64,000 bases of DNA from CAMTUH01 sp947084935 (GCA_947084935.1 CAMTUH010000006.1:62001-126000), one strand, 5' to 3'; positions 18,554 to 28,212 are shown, numbered from the stretch's first letter. Program-made: numbers and translations. Notes: generated by a model not told the origin, from the sequence alone.

Positions 18554-18604
18554 ACTAAACGCCATAATAGTTGCGTTTAGTTCAACTATATGATAGTATA
18601 GTTG
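18554..18604. promoter_or_regulatory. Two inverted repeats upstream of the ATPase gene
   Basis: ACTAAACG/CGTTTAGT (18554-18561 with 18574-18581) and CAACTATA/TATAGTTG (18583-18590 with 18597-18604) lie 27 bases before the ATPase ATG. They are candidate operator sites or RNA hairpins. Confidence 0.45.
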
Positions 18605-18630
18605 CGATTGGTTGAAAAGTAGTGATTTGA

Positions 18631-19770
18631 ATGATCAAAAGACCGTATTGGCTAAATAAAATCGAAGCTGCGTGGAGAAAGCGTTCTGTTATATGGTTCC
18701 CAGGAGTGCGTCGAGCCGGAAAGACATCTATTTGCAAAAGCATTCCAAATTGCGAATATTTTGATTGTGAGCTCCCTCGCGTGAGGCAGATGATGGAGGA
18801 CCCGGAAGATTTTTTAAACAACCTATCGTCGTCAAAGCGGGTTGCTCTGGATGAAATTCATCGGCTGGGCAACCCATCAGAACTTTTAAAAATAGCCGCT
18901 GACCACCACCCAGAAGTTAAGATTATCGCTACTGGCTCATCCACATTATCAGCCAGTAAAAAATTTAAGGACACATTGACTGGAAGAAAAGTAAAAATAT
19001 GGCTGCCTCCGATGCTAAATGATGAGAGGCCTTTATTTGGAAATGATAATCTAAAGCATCGTCTTTTGCATGGAGGGCTGCCCCCATTTTTCCTGGAAGA
19101 TGAATTACCAGAAACTGAGTTTACTGAGTGGGCCGATGACTATTGGGCCAAAGACGTCCAAGAGTTATTTAATATTACTAATAAACATTATTTTCAGCGT
19201 TTTATGGAGTTACTATTCGCCAACAGTGGTAAGCTGTTTGAAGCAACAAAATATGCAGCTCCATGTGAAGTGAGCCGTACAACAATCAATAAATACATTT
19301 ATGTGCTCCAACAAACCTACGTAGCGCATATCATCAAACCTTTTACCAGTCATGCAGCGAGCGAAATAGTATCGGCTCCTAAAGTTTATGGATTTGACAC
19401 GGGTTTTGTTTGTCATTACAGAGGGTGGCTCAATTTAAGACGTGAAGATTTAGGAGATCTTTTTGAGCACGTCGTGCTTAATGAAATACTGGGACGGTTT
19501 CCAGCAGGCAAATTGCGTTATTGGAGAGACAAGGCAAAAAATGAAATTGATTTTGTTTACTTAAAGAATCGCAACAGTGGGCCAACAACGATCGAGTGCA
19601 AATGGTCCGTAAATAATTTTAGTTTTAAAGCATTGGCTAAATTTCGTGAGCATTATCCGGAAGGTGAGAACTTTGTTGTCGCCGCCGATGTGGATCGTCC
19701 CTTTTCCAAAAGCTCAGGCGGTATTACCATTAAGTGTGTTAATCTTAATTCATTAATAGATCAGCTCTAA
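18631..19770 (+). CDS. AAA_14-type ATPase with DUF4143 domain
   Basis: 379 residues. Walker A is GVRRAGKTS (residues 25-33), Walker B is VALDEIHR (71-78), and a sensor-like TGSS follows near 107. The C-terminal part has the DUF4143 nuclease-like fold: FDTGFVCHYRG, GDLFEHVVLNEI, and the EIDFV ... TIECKW active-site-like motif. Such proteins are common mobile or accessory genes in bacteria, with unproven roles. No strong ribosome site is seen. It lies between the two regulator pairs. Confidence 0.88.
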   Translation: MIKRPYWLNKIEAAWRKRSVIWFPGVRRAGKTSICKSIPNCEYFDCELPRVRQMMEDPEDFLNNLSSSKRVALDEIHRLGNPSELLKIAADHHPEVKIIATGSSTLSASKKFKDTLTGRKVKIWLPPMLNDERPLFGNDNLKHRLLHGGLPPFFLEDELPETEFTEWADDYWAKDVQELFNITNKHYFQRFMELLFANSGKLFEATKYAAPCEVSRTTINKYIYVLQQTYVAHIIKPFTSHAASEIVSAPKVYGFDTGFVCHYRGWLNLRREDLGDLFEHVVLNEILGRFPAGKLRYWRDKAKNEIDFVYLKNRNSGPTTIECKWSVNNFSFKALAKFREHYPEGENFVVAADVDRPFSKSSGGITIKCVNLNSLIDQL

Positions 19771-19786
19771 AATAAATCGATGGCTC

Positions 19787-20044
19787 TCATACCCGACTTT
19801 CCTGATCAGAACGATAATCCGCGCGGGATTGAAGATACGACTCTAATTTGAGATTCAGATTCCTGAGATAAAAATTCACGGTTCGAACCGACAATGAAAA
19901 TGCTTCGGCGATCTCTGTGATGGGCTTACCTTGCAATAAAAACAAAACGATTTGGATTTCGCGTGGATTGATTGAAAATTTTTCCTTTGATCGATTCGCC
20001 ACGGTGGTTCGCCCCAATTTGTAAAGCGAATCACGATGCCACAA
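19787..20044 (-). CDS. Short LuxR/GerE-type HTH protein (pair 2)
   Basis: 85 residues, essentially only the GerE DNA-binding domain (NPREIQIVLFLLQGKPITEI, then SVRTVNFYLRNLNLKLES). The frame opens with TTG directly after a stop; GTG 14 codons inside is an alternative. Compared with the 139-residue protein at 15994 it lacks the basic N-terminal region. It is divergent from the XRE/S24-like gene at 20144, repeating the arrangement of pair 1. It may be functional or a shortened copy. Confidence 0.7.
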   Translation of the reverse strand: MWHRDSLYKLGRTTVANRSKEKFSINPREIQIVLFLLQGKPITEIAEAFSLSVRTVNFYLRNLNLKLESYLQSRADYRSDQESRV

Positions 20045-20056
20045 TTATTTCTTTAA

Positions 20057-20104
20057 TGCAATAAAATTAAAACATTGCAATTTAAAGGTTTACTCACTAT
20101 AGTG
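20057..20104. promoter_or_regulatory. Candidate operators between the divergent regulators of pair 2
   Basis: An inverted repeat TGCAAT/ATTGCA (20057-20062 with 20074-20079) and a perfect palindrome CACTATAGTG (20095-20104) lie in the 99-bp divergent region. They differ from the candidate sites of pair 1, so the two pairs probably do not share operators. Confidence 0.4.
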
Positions 20105-20143
20105 GTTGGGTCGTCAAATGAGACAACCGAGAAGGACACGACC

Positions 20144-20734
20144 ATGACCCCATTATCGAAAAACTTACTCCGCCTTATGAAACAACGCACTGTCCGCATG
20201 GCCGATTTAGCCCGCGAAACGGGCATCAGTCCACCCGTTATTTATCGCTTGAGCAATGGTATTACGACGAACCCCAACGTCGACACCTTGCGCCCGCTCG
20301 CCAAGTTTTTCGGCATTACCATCGGACAACTGGTCGGCGACGATCCTTTGCCTGAAAACTCAAACCCAGCGGCACGCATTCCGGTATTGTCTTGGGAACA
20401 CTTAACCGACATCGAACAAACCCCACTCCAATTTTTGTACCCCAGCGACTCCGTGCCACCCAGCGCATTCGCACTCACGGTTGAAGACAGCGCCATGGAA
20501 CCACAATTTACCAAAGGTTCTCTAATCATCATCAATCCCGAATTGTCACCCGACGACCACGACTTTGTAGTGGTGCAATTATCGAAACACAAAAAACCCG
20601 TGCTCAAACAAATATTATTTGACGGCGACGACGCCTCCTTCCGCTCACTCCGCGCCGACATTTTGGCCATCAAACCAAAAGAAAAATACCGAATTTTTGG
20701 TGTCGTTGTCGAAACGCGCACGGCTTTTAATTAG
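20144..20734 (+). CDS. XRE-family repressor with degenerate S24/LexA-like domain (pair 2)
   Basis: 196 residues from the ATG at 20144 (AAGGA seven bases upstream; the frame extends to 20075). The HTH (ADLARETGISPPVIYRLSNG) is at residues 20-39. In the S24-like domain the nucleophile position before Met118 is Ala117 (EDSAMEP), as in the paralogue at 16592, and Lys155 is kept. This is predicted to be a non-cleavable repressor. It is followed by hairpin element B and then queC on the same strand. Confidence 0.8.
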   Translation: MTPLSKNLLRLMKQRTVRMADLARETGISPPVIYRLSNGITTNPNVDTLRPLAKFFGITIGQLVGDDPLPENSNPAARIPVLSWEHLTDIEQTPLQFLYPSDSVPPSAFALTVEDSAMEPQFTKGSLIIINPELSPDDHDFVVVQLSKHKKPVLKQILFDGDDASFRSLRADILAIKPKEKYRIFGVVVETRTAFN

Positions 20735-20759
20735 GTACTGAAAGCAAGAATTGCCAGCC

Positions 20760-20842
20760 GAGTTTGGGGTGTTATAAAGCGCAAATAAAGCGCAGGAGGG
20801 CGGAGCCCGACGAGCCATTGCGCGGTATAACACCCCAAACTC
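20760..20842. repeat. Conserved-core hairpin element, copy B
   Basis: A 17-bp perfect inverted repeat GAGTTTGGGGTGTTATA (20760-20776) with its complement at 20826-20842 encloses the identical 41-nt core (20781-20821). Next to the core the pair is C-G here and G-C in copies A and C, a compensatory change. A related half copy with the same stem sequence lies at 23736-23763. Confidence 0.85.
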
Positions 20843-20861
20843 CGGCACTCAAGAGGAAATC

Positions 20862-21530
20862 ATGCAACAACGCGCGGTTATTTTACTTTCTGGAGGCTTA
20901 GACTCCGCCACATGCCTTGCAATTGCAAAACACGACGGCTACGAATGTTACGCACTCACATTCGACTACGGACAACGCCACCGCGTCGAATTAACCACCG
21001 CCAAAAACACGGCTCAACATTTTGACGTAAAGCAACATAAAATTATTTCACTCGATCTCCGTCAAATCGGTGGATCAGCATTAACCGATGCAACACTTGA
21101 AGTACCCAATTACCGAGGAACGGCGGACATTCCCATCACCTACGTTCCCGCGCGCAATACCATTTTTCTCTCGGTCGCTTTGGGATGGGCCGAGGTGCTC
21201 AATGCCAGCGCCATTTTTATTGGCGCGAGCTTCGTGGATTATTCGGGCTACCCCGATTGCCGTCCCGAATATTTCAAGGCTTTTCAGCAGCTCACCCATC
21301 TTGCCACAAAAGCAGGAGTCGAAGGAAAACCTATTACCCTGCACACTCCGCTGCTTCACTTATCCAAAGCGGAAACGATCAAACTCGGCTTAACACTGGG
21401 CGTCGATTACGGGAAAACTGTTTCATGCTACCGCGTCAGCGAAACCGGCATGGCCTGCGGTCAGTGCGACAGTTGCACGTTGCGCTTAAAAGGATTCCAG
21501 GAATTAAAAATAAAAGACCCTATCGCTTGA
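20862..21530 (+). CDS. queC: 7-cyano-7-deazaguanine synthase
   Basis: 222 residues. It converts 7-carboxy-7-deazaguanine to preQ0 with ATP and ammonia in queuosine biosynthesis. It has the N-type ATP pyrophosphatase loop SGGLDS (residues 10-15). The zinc-binding cysteines are in VSCYR and CGQCDSC near the C-terminus. It overlaps the end of nusB tail-to-tail by 11 bases. No other queuosine gene is in the window. Confidence 0.96.
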   Translation: MQQRAVILLSGGLDSATCLAIAKHDGYECYALTFDYGQRHRVELTTAKNTAQHFDVKQHKIISLDLRQIGGSALTDATLEVPNYRGTADIPITYVPARNTIFLSVALGWAEVLNASAIFIGASFVDYSGYPDCRPEYFKAFQQLTHLATKAGVEGKPITLHTPLLHLSKAETIKLGLTLGVDYGKTVSCYRVSETGMACGQCDSCTLRLKGFQELKIKDPIA

Positions 21531-21948
21531 CTTCATCTTTTCGAACTTCTGATGCTATCGCATCCAAAATGGCGTTGACGTACTTATATCCCTCCACCGC
21601 ACCAAACTCTTTAGCCAGTTTCAGCGCCTCGTTGATGACGACTTTGTAGGGCGTATCTTTGCGGTGTAAAAGTTCGTAAATCGCCAAACGCAAGATAGCC
21701 AATTCAACGGGATTTAATTGACTGATTTCCCGATCCAAATGTGTCACCATCAATTCATCGATGATCGATACGTGTTGTACGGCACCTTTCACTGCATCTT
21801 GGAAATAAATAAAATCACAATCCCGAACATCGTGTTCTTCCACGAATTGCTCGATCAAGACATCGGACTGAATTTCATCGTAAGACCACTGATAAATCGC
21901 CTGCATCGCGTAGCGACGCGCGTTATGACGTTTTTTATTATTATTCAT
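21520..21948 (-). CDS. nusB: Transcription antitermination factor NusB
   Basis: 142 residues from [20 protein letters not shown] (ATG 21948); the longer frame is the wrong frame of nrdR. It is an all-helical protein that binds boxA RNA with NusE (S10) during rRNA antitermination. The arginine-rich start and the C-terminal [20 protein letters not shown] motifs are typical. Its ATG lies inside the end of nrdR (8-base overlap). Downstream it meets queC rather than thiL, its usual neighbour. Confidence 0.96.
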   Translation of the reverse strand: MNNNKKRHNARRYAMQAIYQWSYDEIQSDVLIEQFVEEHDVRDCDFIYFQDAVKGAVQHVSIIDELMVTHLDREISQLNPVELAILRLAIYELLHRKDTPYKVVINEALKLAKEFGAVEGYKYVNAILDAIASEVRKDEVKR

Positions 21949-22414
21949 TACTGGACTTTTTCTGTTGTTTTTGTAAACGGCGAATTTCTTCGCGAAAGGC
22001 ATTAACGTCCTGAAAACTGCGGTAAACCGAGGCAAAACGCACGTAGGCCACTTCGTCCAACGCACCCAATTCGTCCATCACCAATTCCCCAACCCACTGC
22101 GAATGAACTTCTCGTTCACCCGAAGCGCGCAATTTATGAATGATGTGTTGAATTGCCGCTTCAACTTGTTCCGTGCTGACGGGTCGTTTTTCTAACGCTT
22201 TCATTAATCCCGCTCGTAATTTCTCTTCTTCGAAATCACTGCGTCTTCCATCGCGCTTAATAATACGGGGTAAATTAAGTTCCGGCATTTCATACGTGGT
22301 AAATCGCTCCTGACATTTCAGGCATTCACGCCGACGTCGAACCTGTGCGCCTTCATCGACTAAGCGCGAATCGATGACTTTAGTTTCTTCTGTATTACAA
22401 AAAGGACAATGCAT
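21941..22414 (-). CDS. nrdR: Ribonucleotide reductase regulator NrdR
   Basis: 157 residues from [17 protein letters not shown] (ATG 22414). A zinc ribbon (CPFC ... CLKC) at residues 3-34 binds NrdR boxes, and an ATP-cone domain (residues about 47-137) senses ATP/dATP to repress ribonucleotide reductase genes. One base separates its ATG from the glyA stop. The glyA-nrdR-nusB order is partly conserved in Proteobacteria, but ribD/ribH are absent here. Confidence 0.96.
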   Translation of the reverse strand: MHCPFCNTEETKVIDSRLVDEGAQVRRRRECLKCQERFTTYEMPELNLPRIIKRDGRRSDFEEEKLRAGLMKALEKRPVSTEQVEAAIQHIIHKLRASGEREVHSQWVGELVMDELGALDEVAYVRFASVYRSFQDVNAFREEIRRLQKQQKKSSNE

Positions 22415-22415
22415 G

Positions 22416-23684
<1,269 letters not shown>

Positions 23685-23735
23685 TCAGGCAACCTCTCGA
23701 ATGATAAGCAAATAGGGCATTCTACCCAGGCGCTA

Positions 23736-23763
23736 CCCTCCCTGCAAGATAACACCCCAAACT
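23736..23763 (-). repeat. Half copy of hairpin element B
   Basis: Read on the minus strand, 16 bases match the stem of element B (GAGTTTGGGGTGTTAT). They are followed by CTTGCAGGGAGGG, which resembles the GCAGGAGGG part of the core. The rest of the core and the second arm are missing. It lies between radA and glyA. Confidence 0.5.
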
Positions 23764-25121
23764 CAACTCCTCATCTGCAATACTTGGCTTAATTTATCCA
23801 CCGCCACAATTTCCATCTCTGGCAGATTTGTTTTAGGTGCGTTGGCTTTTGGGACAATCGCGCGCTTGAAGCCGTGTTTTGCGGCTTCTTTTAAGCGCTC
23901 CTGACCACTCGGGACGGGACGAATTTCACCCGCCAACCCCACCTCACCAAAAACTACCAAATCCACCGGCAAGGGTTTATTGCGCAAACTCGACAGCACC
24001 GCCAACAACAAAGGAAGGTCGACACCCGTTTCACCGATGCGCAAACCACCCACGGCATTCACAAAAACATCTTGATCGTAGGTCGCAATACCCCCGTGGC
24101 GATGCAGGGTAGCCAATAACATCGACAACCGATTCTGTTCCAATCCGACGGCAACGCGCCGAGGATTGGTGAGATGGCTTTCATCCACCAAAGCTTGTAT
24201 TTCCACCAACAACGGCCGACTGCCTTCCCACGTCACGGTGATCACACTTCCCGATACGGGCGCTTCGTACCGTGAAAGAAAGATCGCCGACGGATTGCCG
24301 ACTTGCTTTAATCCACGATCCGTCATCGCAAACACACCGATTTCATTCACCGCACCAAAACGATTTTTTACCGCGCGAATCACGCGGTATCGATTGTCGC
24401 TGCGCCATTCAAAATACAAAACGGTATCGACCATGTGCTCCAACACACGCGGTCCGGCAATGGAACCTTCTTTCGTCACGTGCCCAATTAAAAACAAAGC
24501 AATGCCCTGCTGTTTTGCAAACCGCACTAAATGCGCGGTGCATTCACGCAGCTGACTCACCCCACCCGGCGCAGAAGGAATCGTGTCGGTATACATCGTC
24601 TGAATCGAATCCACCACAAGAATCTTGGGCTGATGCTGTTCAACCAAACTTAAAATGCGTTCGATATTGGTTTCCGTTAATAACGTTAGTGATTCCTGAT
24701 TCAGGCCTAATCGCTCCGCACGCAAGGCAATTTGCTGCAAAGATTCTTCACCGGTAACGTACAACGATCGATAATTTTTACTGAGTTGACAAGCCATCTG
24801 CAATAATAATGTGGATTTTCCAACTCCGGGATCACCGCCAATTAACACGACGGAATCAGAAACCAATCCACCACCCAACACGTGATCGAATTCCGCTAAT
24901 CCCGTTCCCAAACGCGTTTGCGATTGCATCGCGACGCGGGTTAATGGCGTTAACATGGGAGGAGCAGCCGCATAACCGGCGACGCGCGGATGTGCGGTTT
25001 TTTTTACGGAAACTTCTTCAACGATGGAATTCCATTCGCCGCAGTCGCGGCATTGACCTTGCCATTGCGCGTATTGCGCACCGCAGTGTTGGCAGGAAAA
25101 GATGATTTTGGTTTTTACCAT
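23763..25121 (-). CDS. radA: DNA repair protein RadA
   Basis: 452 residues. A C4 zinc finger (C10, C13, C24, C27) is followed by a RecA-like ATPase with Walker A GDPGVGKST (96-104), a KNRFG motif specific to RadA, and a C-terminal Lon-protease-like domain. It promotes branch migration during recombinational repair. It is transcribed in the same direction as glyA but separated from it by the half element at 23736. Confidence 0.96.
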   Translation of the reverse strand: MVKTKIIFSCQHCGAQYAQWQGQCRDCGEWNSIVEEVSVKKTAHPRVAGYAAAPPMLTPLTRVAMQSQTRLGTGLAEFDHVLGGGLVSDSVVLIGGDPGVGKSTLLLQMACQLSKNYRSLYVTGEESLQQIALRAERLGLNQESLTLLTETNIERILSLVEQHQPKILVVDSIQTMYTDTIPSAPGGVSQLRECTAHLVRFAKQQGIALFLIGHVTKEGSIAGPRVLEHMVDTVLYFEWRSDNRYRVIRAVKNRFGAVNEIGVFAMTDRGLKQVGNPSAIFLSRYEAPVSGSVITVTWEGSRPLLVEIQALVDESHLTNPRRVAVGLEQNRLSMLLATLHRHGGIATYDQDVFVNAVGGLRIGETGVDLPLLLAVLSSLRNKPLPVDLVVFGEVGLAGEIRPVPSGQERLKEAAKHGFKRAIVPKANAPKTNLPEMEIVAVDKLSQVLQMRS

Positions 25122-25169
25122 GTTGGTCCTTGTTTTTATTTCCCTCTAAATACCGGGACTGGGGCAACC

Positions 25170-25209
25170 GTAGGAATTCCTTGATTTCACTTCGTTTCAT
25201 CAAGGCTAC
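25170..25209 (+). repeat. Partial family 2 repeat next to hairpin element C
   Basis: It matches the 3' half of family 2 (GGAATTCCTTGATTTC ... CATCAAGGCTAC). It abuts hairpin element C, separated from it by two bases. Confidence 0.7.
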
Positions 25210-25211
25210 AA

Positions 25212-25306
25212 TTAAGGGAATGTCGGGTCCTTTTGCAGGCAAATAAAGCGCAGGAGGGCGGAGCCCGACGAGCCATTGCCGGAAAAAGGACCCGACATTC
25301 CCTTAA
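25212..25306. repeat. Conserved-core hairpin element, copy C
   Basis: A 23-bp perfect inverted repeat (25212-25234 with 25284-25306; includes AATGTCGGGTCCTTTT) encloses the identical 41-nt core at 25239-25279. The inner stem is related to copy A, with one compensatory base-pair change (GGGTCC/GGACCC here, GGATCC in A); the outer stem is unrelated. It ends three bases from the hemB stop and may double as a transcript-end hairpin. Confidence 0.85.
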
Positions 25307-25309
25307 CTT

Positions 25310-26335
25310 TCACTCCAAAATTTTCGCTACGTCTTTCGCGAAATAAGTGATGATAAAATCCGCGCCGGCGCGCTTAATCGCTAATAAAGTTTCTAACACA
25401 GCGGCTGCCTCATTTATCCACCCGCGCTCCGCCGCCGCTTTGATCATCGCAAATTCACCACTGACGTGATATGCCGCCAACGGCAATCTCGGAAATTGCT
25501 GTTTTACTCGATAAATAACGTCTAAATACGTGTGCGCGGGTTTTACCATTAACATATCCGCGCCCTCCGCAACGTCTAATTCCGCTTCGCGCAACGCTTC
25601 ATTCGCGTTGGCCGGATTCATTTGATACGTTTTACGATCACCAAATTTTGGTGCGCCTTCTGCCGCTTCACGAAAAGGCCCGTAAAACGCAGAAGCGTAC
25701 TTCACGGCGTAACTTAAAATGGGAATGTCCGTGAATCCGTGGCGATCTAGATCGCGTCGAATCGCACGCACCATACCGTCCATCATTCCACTGGGCGCAA
25801 TCACGTCTGCTCCCGCGCGCGCCAAACTCACTGCTTGCTTACCCAATAAAACCAGCGTTTTATCGTTATCAACGTCGTTTGACCCGCGTGTATTGGTATG
25901 AATGGCGCCGCAGTGACCGTGGTCGGTGTATTCACAAAAACACACATCGGCAATAATCAACACATTCGGCGCGAGGGATTTTATTTTTAAAATAGTTTGC
26001 TGCATCACGCCATCGTCTTGCCAGGACGCCGATCCCAATGAATCTTTATAATCGGGAATCCCGAACAAAAGCACCGCCGGTATTTTCAGATCCACAATCG
26101 ATTTAATTTCTTCGTCGAGGCGATCCACGCTCCATTGATAATGGCCGGGCATGGATGCAATGGGATTTTTTACAGAATGTCCCGCCCGTATAAATAAAGG
26201 CAACACGAAATCTTTAACCGACAAACGATGTTCGCTGACTATTTCACGCAGCGCGGGATGCTGCCGCAACCGACGGAGCCGAGTGCTGGGTAAGTGGGTT
26301 GAAATTACGCCAGTTTCGGTTTCGATGTTATCCAT
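25310..26335 (-). CDS. hemB: Porphobilinogen synthase (delta-aminolevulinic acid dehydratase)
   Basis: 341 residues. It condenses two 5-aminolevulinate molecules to porphobilinogen in heme synthesis. A zinc-site cysteine triad (C132, C134, C142 in DVCFCEYTDHGHCG) marks the Zn-dependent type. The Schiff-base lysines lie in VKYASAFYGPFR and MVKPAHTYLD. It is a single gene bounded by repeats on both sides. Confidence 0.97.
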   Translation of the reverse strand: MDNIETETGVISTHLPSTRLRRLRQHPALREIVSEHRLSVKDFVLPLFIRAGHSVKNPIASMPGHYQWSVDRLDEEIKSIVDLKIPAVLLFGIPDYKDSLGSASWQDDGVMQQTILKIKSLAPNVLIIADVCFCEYTDHGHCGAIHTNTRGSNDVDNDKTLVLLGKQAVSLARAGADVIAPSGMMDGMVRAIRRDLDRHGFTDIPILSYAVKYASAFYGPFREAAEGAPKFGDRKTYQMNPANANEALREAELDVAEGADMLMVKPAHTYLDVIYRVKQQFPRLPLAAYHVSGEFAMIKAAAERGWINEAAAVLETLLAIKRAGADFIITYFAKDVAKILE

Positions 26336-26377
26336 AAAAATCCTTCATTCATTCATTCGTCCATTCTTGATGTAGCC

Positions 26378-26482
26378 GTAGCCTGGGTGCAGCCTCGCTT
26401 CGAGGCGTAACCCGGGAATTCCTTGATTTCGCATGGCTACATCAAGGCTACACCCAGGCTACAATTCGCTCCATCAAGGCTA
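26378..26482 (+). repeat. Family 2 repeat with tandem partial copies
   Basis: A full element at 26378-26451 (GTAGCCTGGGTGCAGCC to AAGGCTAC) is followed by two truncated ends (CCAGGCTAC and CATCAAGGCTAC) up to 26482. GTAGCC also precedes it at 26372. It lies upstream of hemB, in the gap before the lipoprotein gene's 3' end. Confidence 0.8.
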
Positions 26483-26498
26483 CGGTTTAATTCGTAGC

Positions 26499-26951
26499 TT
26501 ATTTAACAATCTTCCACTGACCGTCTGGCATACGGCAAGCGGTTCCGTAGGCTTTGCGAACCTTTCCACCAACCGTCACGGTCGTTTGGTATTCTCGACA
26601 GTAACGACTTTGTTGGTGGTATTGCCGCACCGGACGAACCGTGTACGTCACGTCGTGGCTGTTGGTCCACGTTGCCTCTTGACCGACGGGCGTCGTGGTC
26701 ACGGCTCTCGCCATATTCGCACGATCTTGCTCGTCCATGCGTTTGCCGACGAAATTACCAATAACGCCACCAACGAGTGCGCCACCCAGAATACCGATCC
26801 AAGCTCCTTCCCCGTGAAACAGGGCCGCTCCCAGCAAGCCGCCGGCTGCCGTACCCGCAATCGTCGCACCCGGAATGTTATTCCCCGGCGTACAACCGAC
26901 TAAACCCGCAGCAAGGACGACCGTAGACCCTATGGTAATAATTTTTTTCAT
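26499..26951 (-). CDS. Glycine-zipper lipoprotein of the 17-kDa surface antigen type
   Basis: 150 residues from MKKIITIGSTVVLAAGLVGC (ATG 26951, GAGAG upstream); the upstream 27 codons lack support. A lipobox ends LVGC, so it is predicted to be lipidated and in the outer membrane. A Gly/Ala-rich zipper (about 30-67, GTAAGGLLGAALF ... GGALVGGVIGNFVG) precedes a C-terminal domain with CREYQTTVTVGGK and GTACRMPDGQW, as in rickettsial 17-kDa antigen proteins. Its exact role is unknown. Confidence 0.85.
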   Translation of the reverse strand: MKKIITIGSTVVLAAGLVGCTPGNNIPGATIAGTAAGGLLGAALFHGEGAWIGILGGALVGGVIGNFVGKRMDEQDRANMARAVTTTPVGQEATWTNSHDVTYTVRPVRQYHQQSRYCREYQTTVTVGGKVRKAYGTACRMPDGQWKIVK

Positions 26952-27121
26952 AACTCTCTCTCTGTGATTCCAAAGCCAGACAATACTACCCGGTTTGCCC
27001 GACCTGATCAATATGTGGACTGATCCACGCACTTTAAATTATCTTTAATTATTTTCAATACAGCCAATACCACGTTATAATAAAATCAATGACTTTGAGA
27101 CTTCATTAGGGAGGAAAACTA

Positions 27122-27670
27122 ATGAAACTACTTGCAGAGCAACTCAAACAGTACCAAGCACAGCACACGGAAAAAACTAATCGACTGGCGCACTACATCG
27201 GCATCCCCGCCATTGTGCTCGGCACTTTACTTTTATTGAGCTGGATTAGCGTGTCCATCGCGGCAAAATGGCACATCAGTTTTGCGTGGATCGCCGTGAT
27301 CGCGCTGCTGATTTATTACTATTTTTTAGATATCAAAATGGCAGCAGTAATGACGGTGGTTATGGTGATCGTAACTTTGCTCTGTACATGGATTGCTTAT
27401 CCCGCCCCAACAAAGTTTGGCCTGACGCTCTTCTTAATTTTATTTATCGGTGGATGGCTACTGCAATTTATTGGGCACACACTAGAAAAAGTGAAGCCCT
27501 CTTTTTTCAATACGGTGGGTTCAATATTAATTGCGCCTTTATTTGTAGTCGCTGAACTCATTGTGGCGTTGGGTTTGGGGAAATATTTCGACCTCGAAGA
27601 TCGCACTCCCCCGCCCCCAACATCAAGATCGGGCACCAATACCAATAATAAAAACCAACCGCGGTATTGA
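27122..27670 (+). CDS. DUF962/Mpo1-like membrane protein
   Basis: 182 residues with four to five membrane helices. The family motifs HxxxxNRLAHYIGIP (His15, N20, H24) and GWLLQFIGHTLEK are present; in yeast Mpo1 these histidines bind iron for alpha-oxidation of 2-hydroxy fatty acids. The bacterial function is not established. The tail is Pro/Asn-rich and probably disordered. A -10 TATAAT lies at 27076-27081 with a weak -35, and GGAGG precedes the ATG. Confidence 0.8.
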   Translation: MKLLAEQLKQYQAQHTEKTNRLAHYIGIPAIVLGTLLLLSWISVSIAAKWHISFAWIAVIALLIYYYFLDIKMAAVMTVVMVIVTLLCTWIAYPAPTKFGLTLFLILFIGGWLLQFIGHTLEKVKPSFFNTVGSILIAPLFVVAELIVALGLGKYFDLEDRTPPPPTSRSGTNTNNKNQPRY

Positions 27671-27673
27671 TTT

Positions 27674-28057
27674 TTAGGTCCACGGAACGCAACGAGTTTC
27701 CGTACAACTCAAGCCTTCCATGTTATTCGCATTGCCATCAAAAATTTGTTGGCCCGTCGTATCATTCACTACTCTGACTTCCACATGATTCACCGGTGCC
27801 GTTAACAGCAAACTCAACGCCCAACCGGGTACCACGTCGTCAGCCCCGTATTCCACAAAGTCGACATTCAATTTCGTCTCTTGTGAAGTATTAGTAACCG
27901 GCACACAGGTTGCGCTCCAAGAGTAGTTTTGTTTGCAGAAGTCTGCACCGCCTCCGTTAGCACCCGACAGTGGCTGCAACTGCAGCACCGGTGTGGCAAA
28001 TGATGAAACAGAAGCAGCAATTAAAGAAGAAAAAACGAGTATTTTTAATGACTTCAT
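27674..28057 (-). CDS. Small secreted hypothetical protein
   Basis: 127 residues with a clear signal peptide (MKSLKILVFSSLIAASVSSFA). The mature protein of about 106 residues has four cysteines, which could form two disulfides in the periplasm or outside the cell. I recognise no domain. It is convergent with the DUF962 gene, whose stop is only three bases away. Confidence 0.7.
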   Translation of the reverse strand: MKSLKILVFSSLIAASVSSFATPVLQLQPLSGANGGGADFCKQNYSWSATCVPVTNTSQETKLNVDFVEYGADDVVPGWALSLLLTAPVNHVEVRVVNDTTGQQIFDGNANNMEGLSCTETRCVPWT

Positions 28058-28185
28058 AACAATCTCCCTTTTAGATTTCCATTAATGAACGAATCCGATT
28101 TAAATCTAAATTAAAGCACAAGTCAAACCCGGTACTGCTCGCTTACTCTTTGTCACACAGCTCCTCGGGATGACACGCGGCATTT

Positions 28186-28212
28186 GTTGGGTTTCATTTC
28201 ATTCAGCCCAAC
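28186..28212. repeat. GTTGGG/GCCCAAC palindrome (family 5)
   Basis: An inverted repeat GTTGGG (28186-28191) and GCCCAAC (28206-28212), followed by CTAC. It matches the palindrome at 18273-18303 and lies just after the truB stop on the minus strand, a possible transcript-end hairpin. Confidence 0.55.

Noticed and set aside
18288..18580. Two plus-strand ORFs (62 and 79 codons) in the gap before the ATPase gene
   Set aside because: Both translate decayed palindromic repeats and lack ribosome sites.
15994..21519. A prophage or prophage remnant, because of CI-like repressors
   Set aside because: No integrase, structural, lysis or attachment-site sequences were seen; the repressors form paired modules and queC is a housekeeping gene.
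27701..27760. A frameshift or truncation between the DUF962 gene and the secreted protein gene
   Set aside because: They are convergent, each has a complete frame with its own start signals, and they only lie close together.
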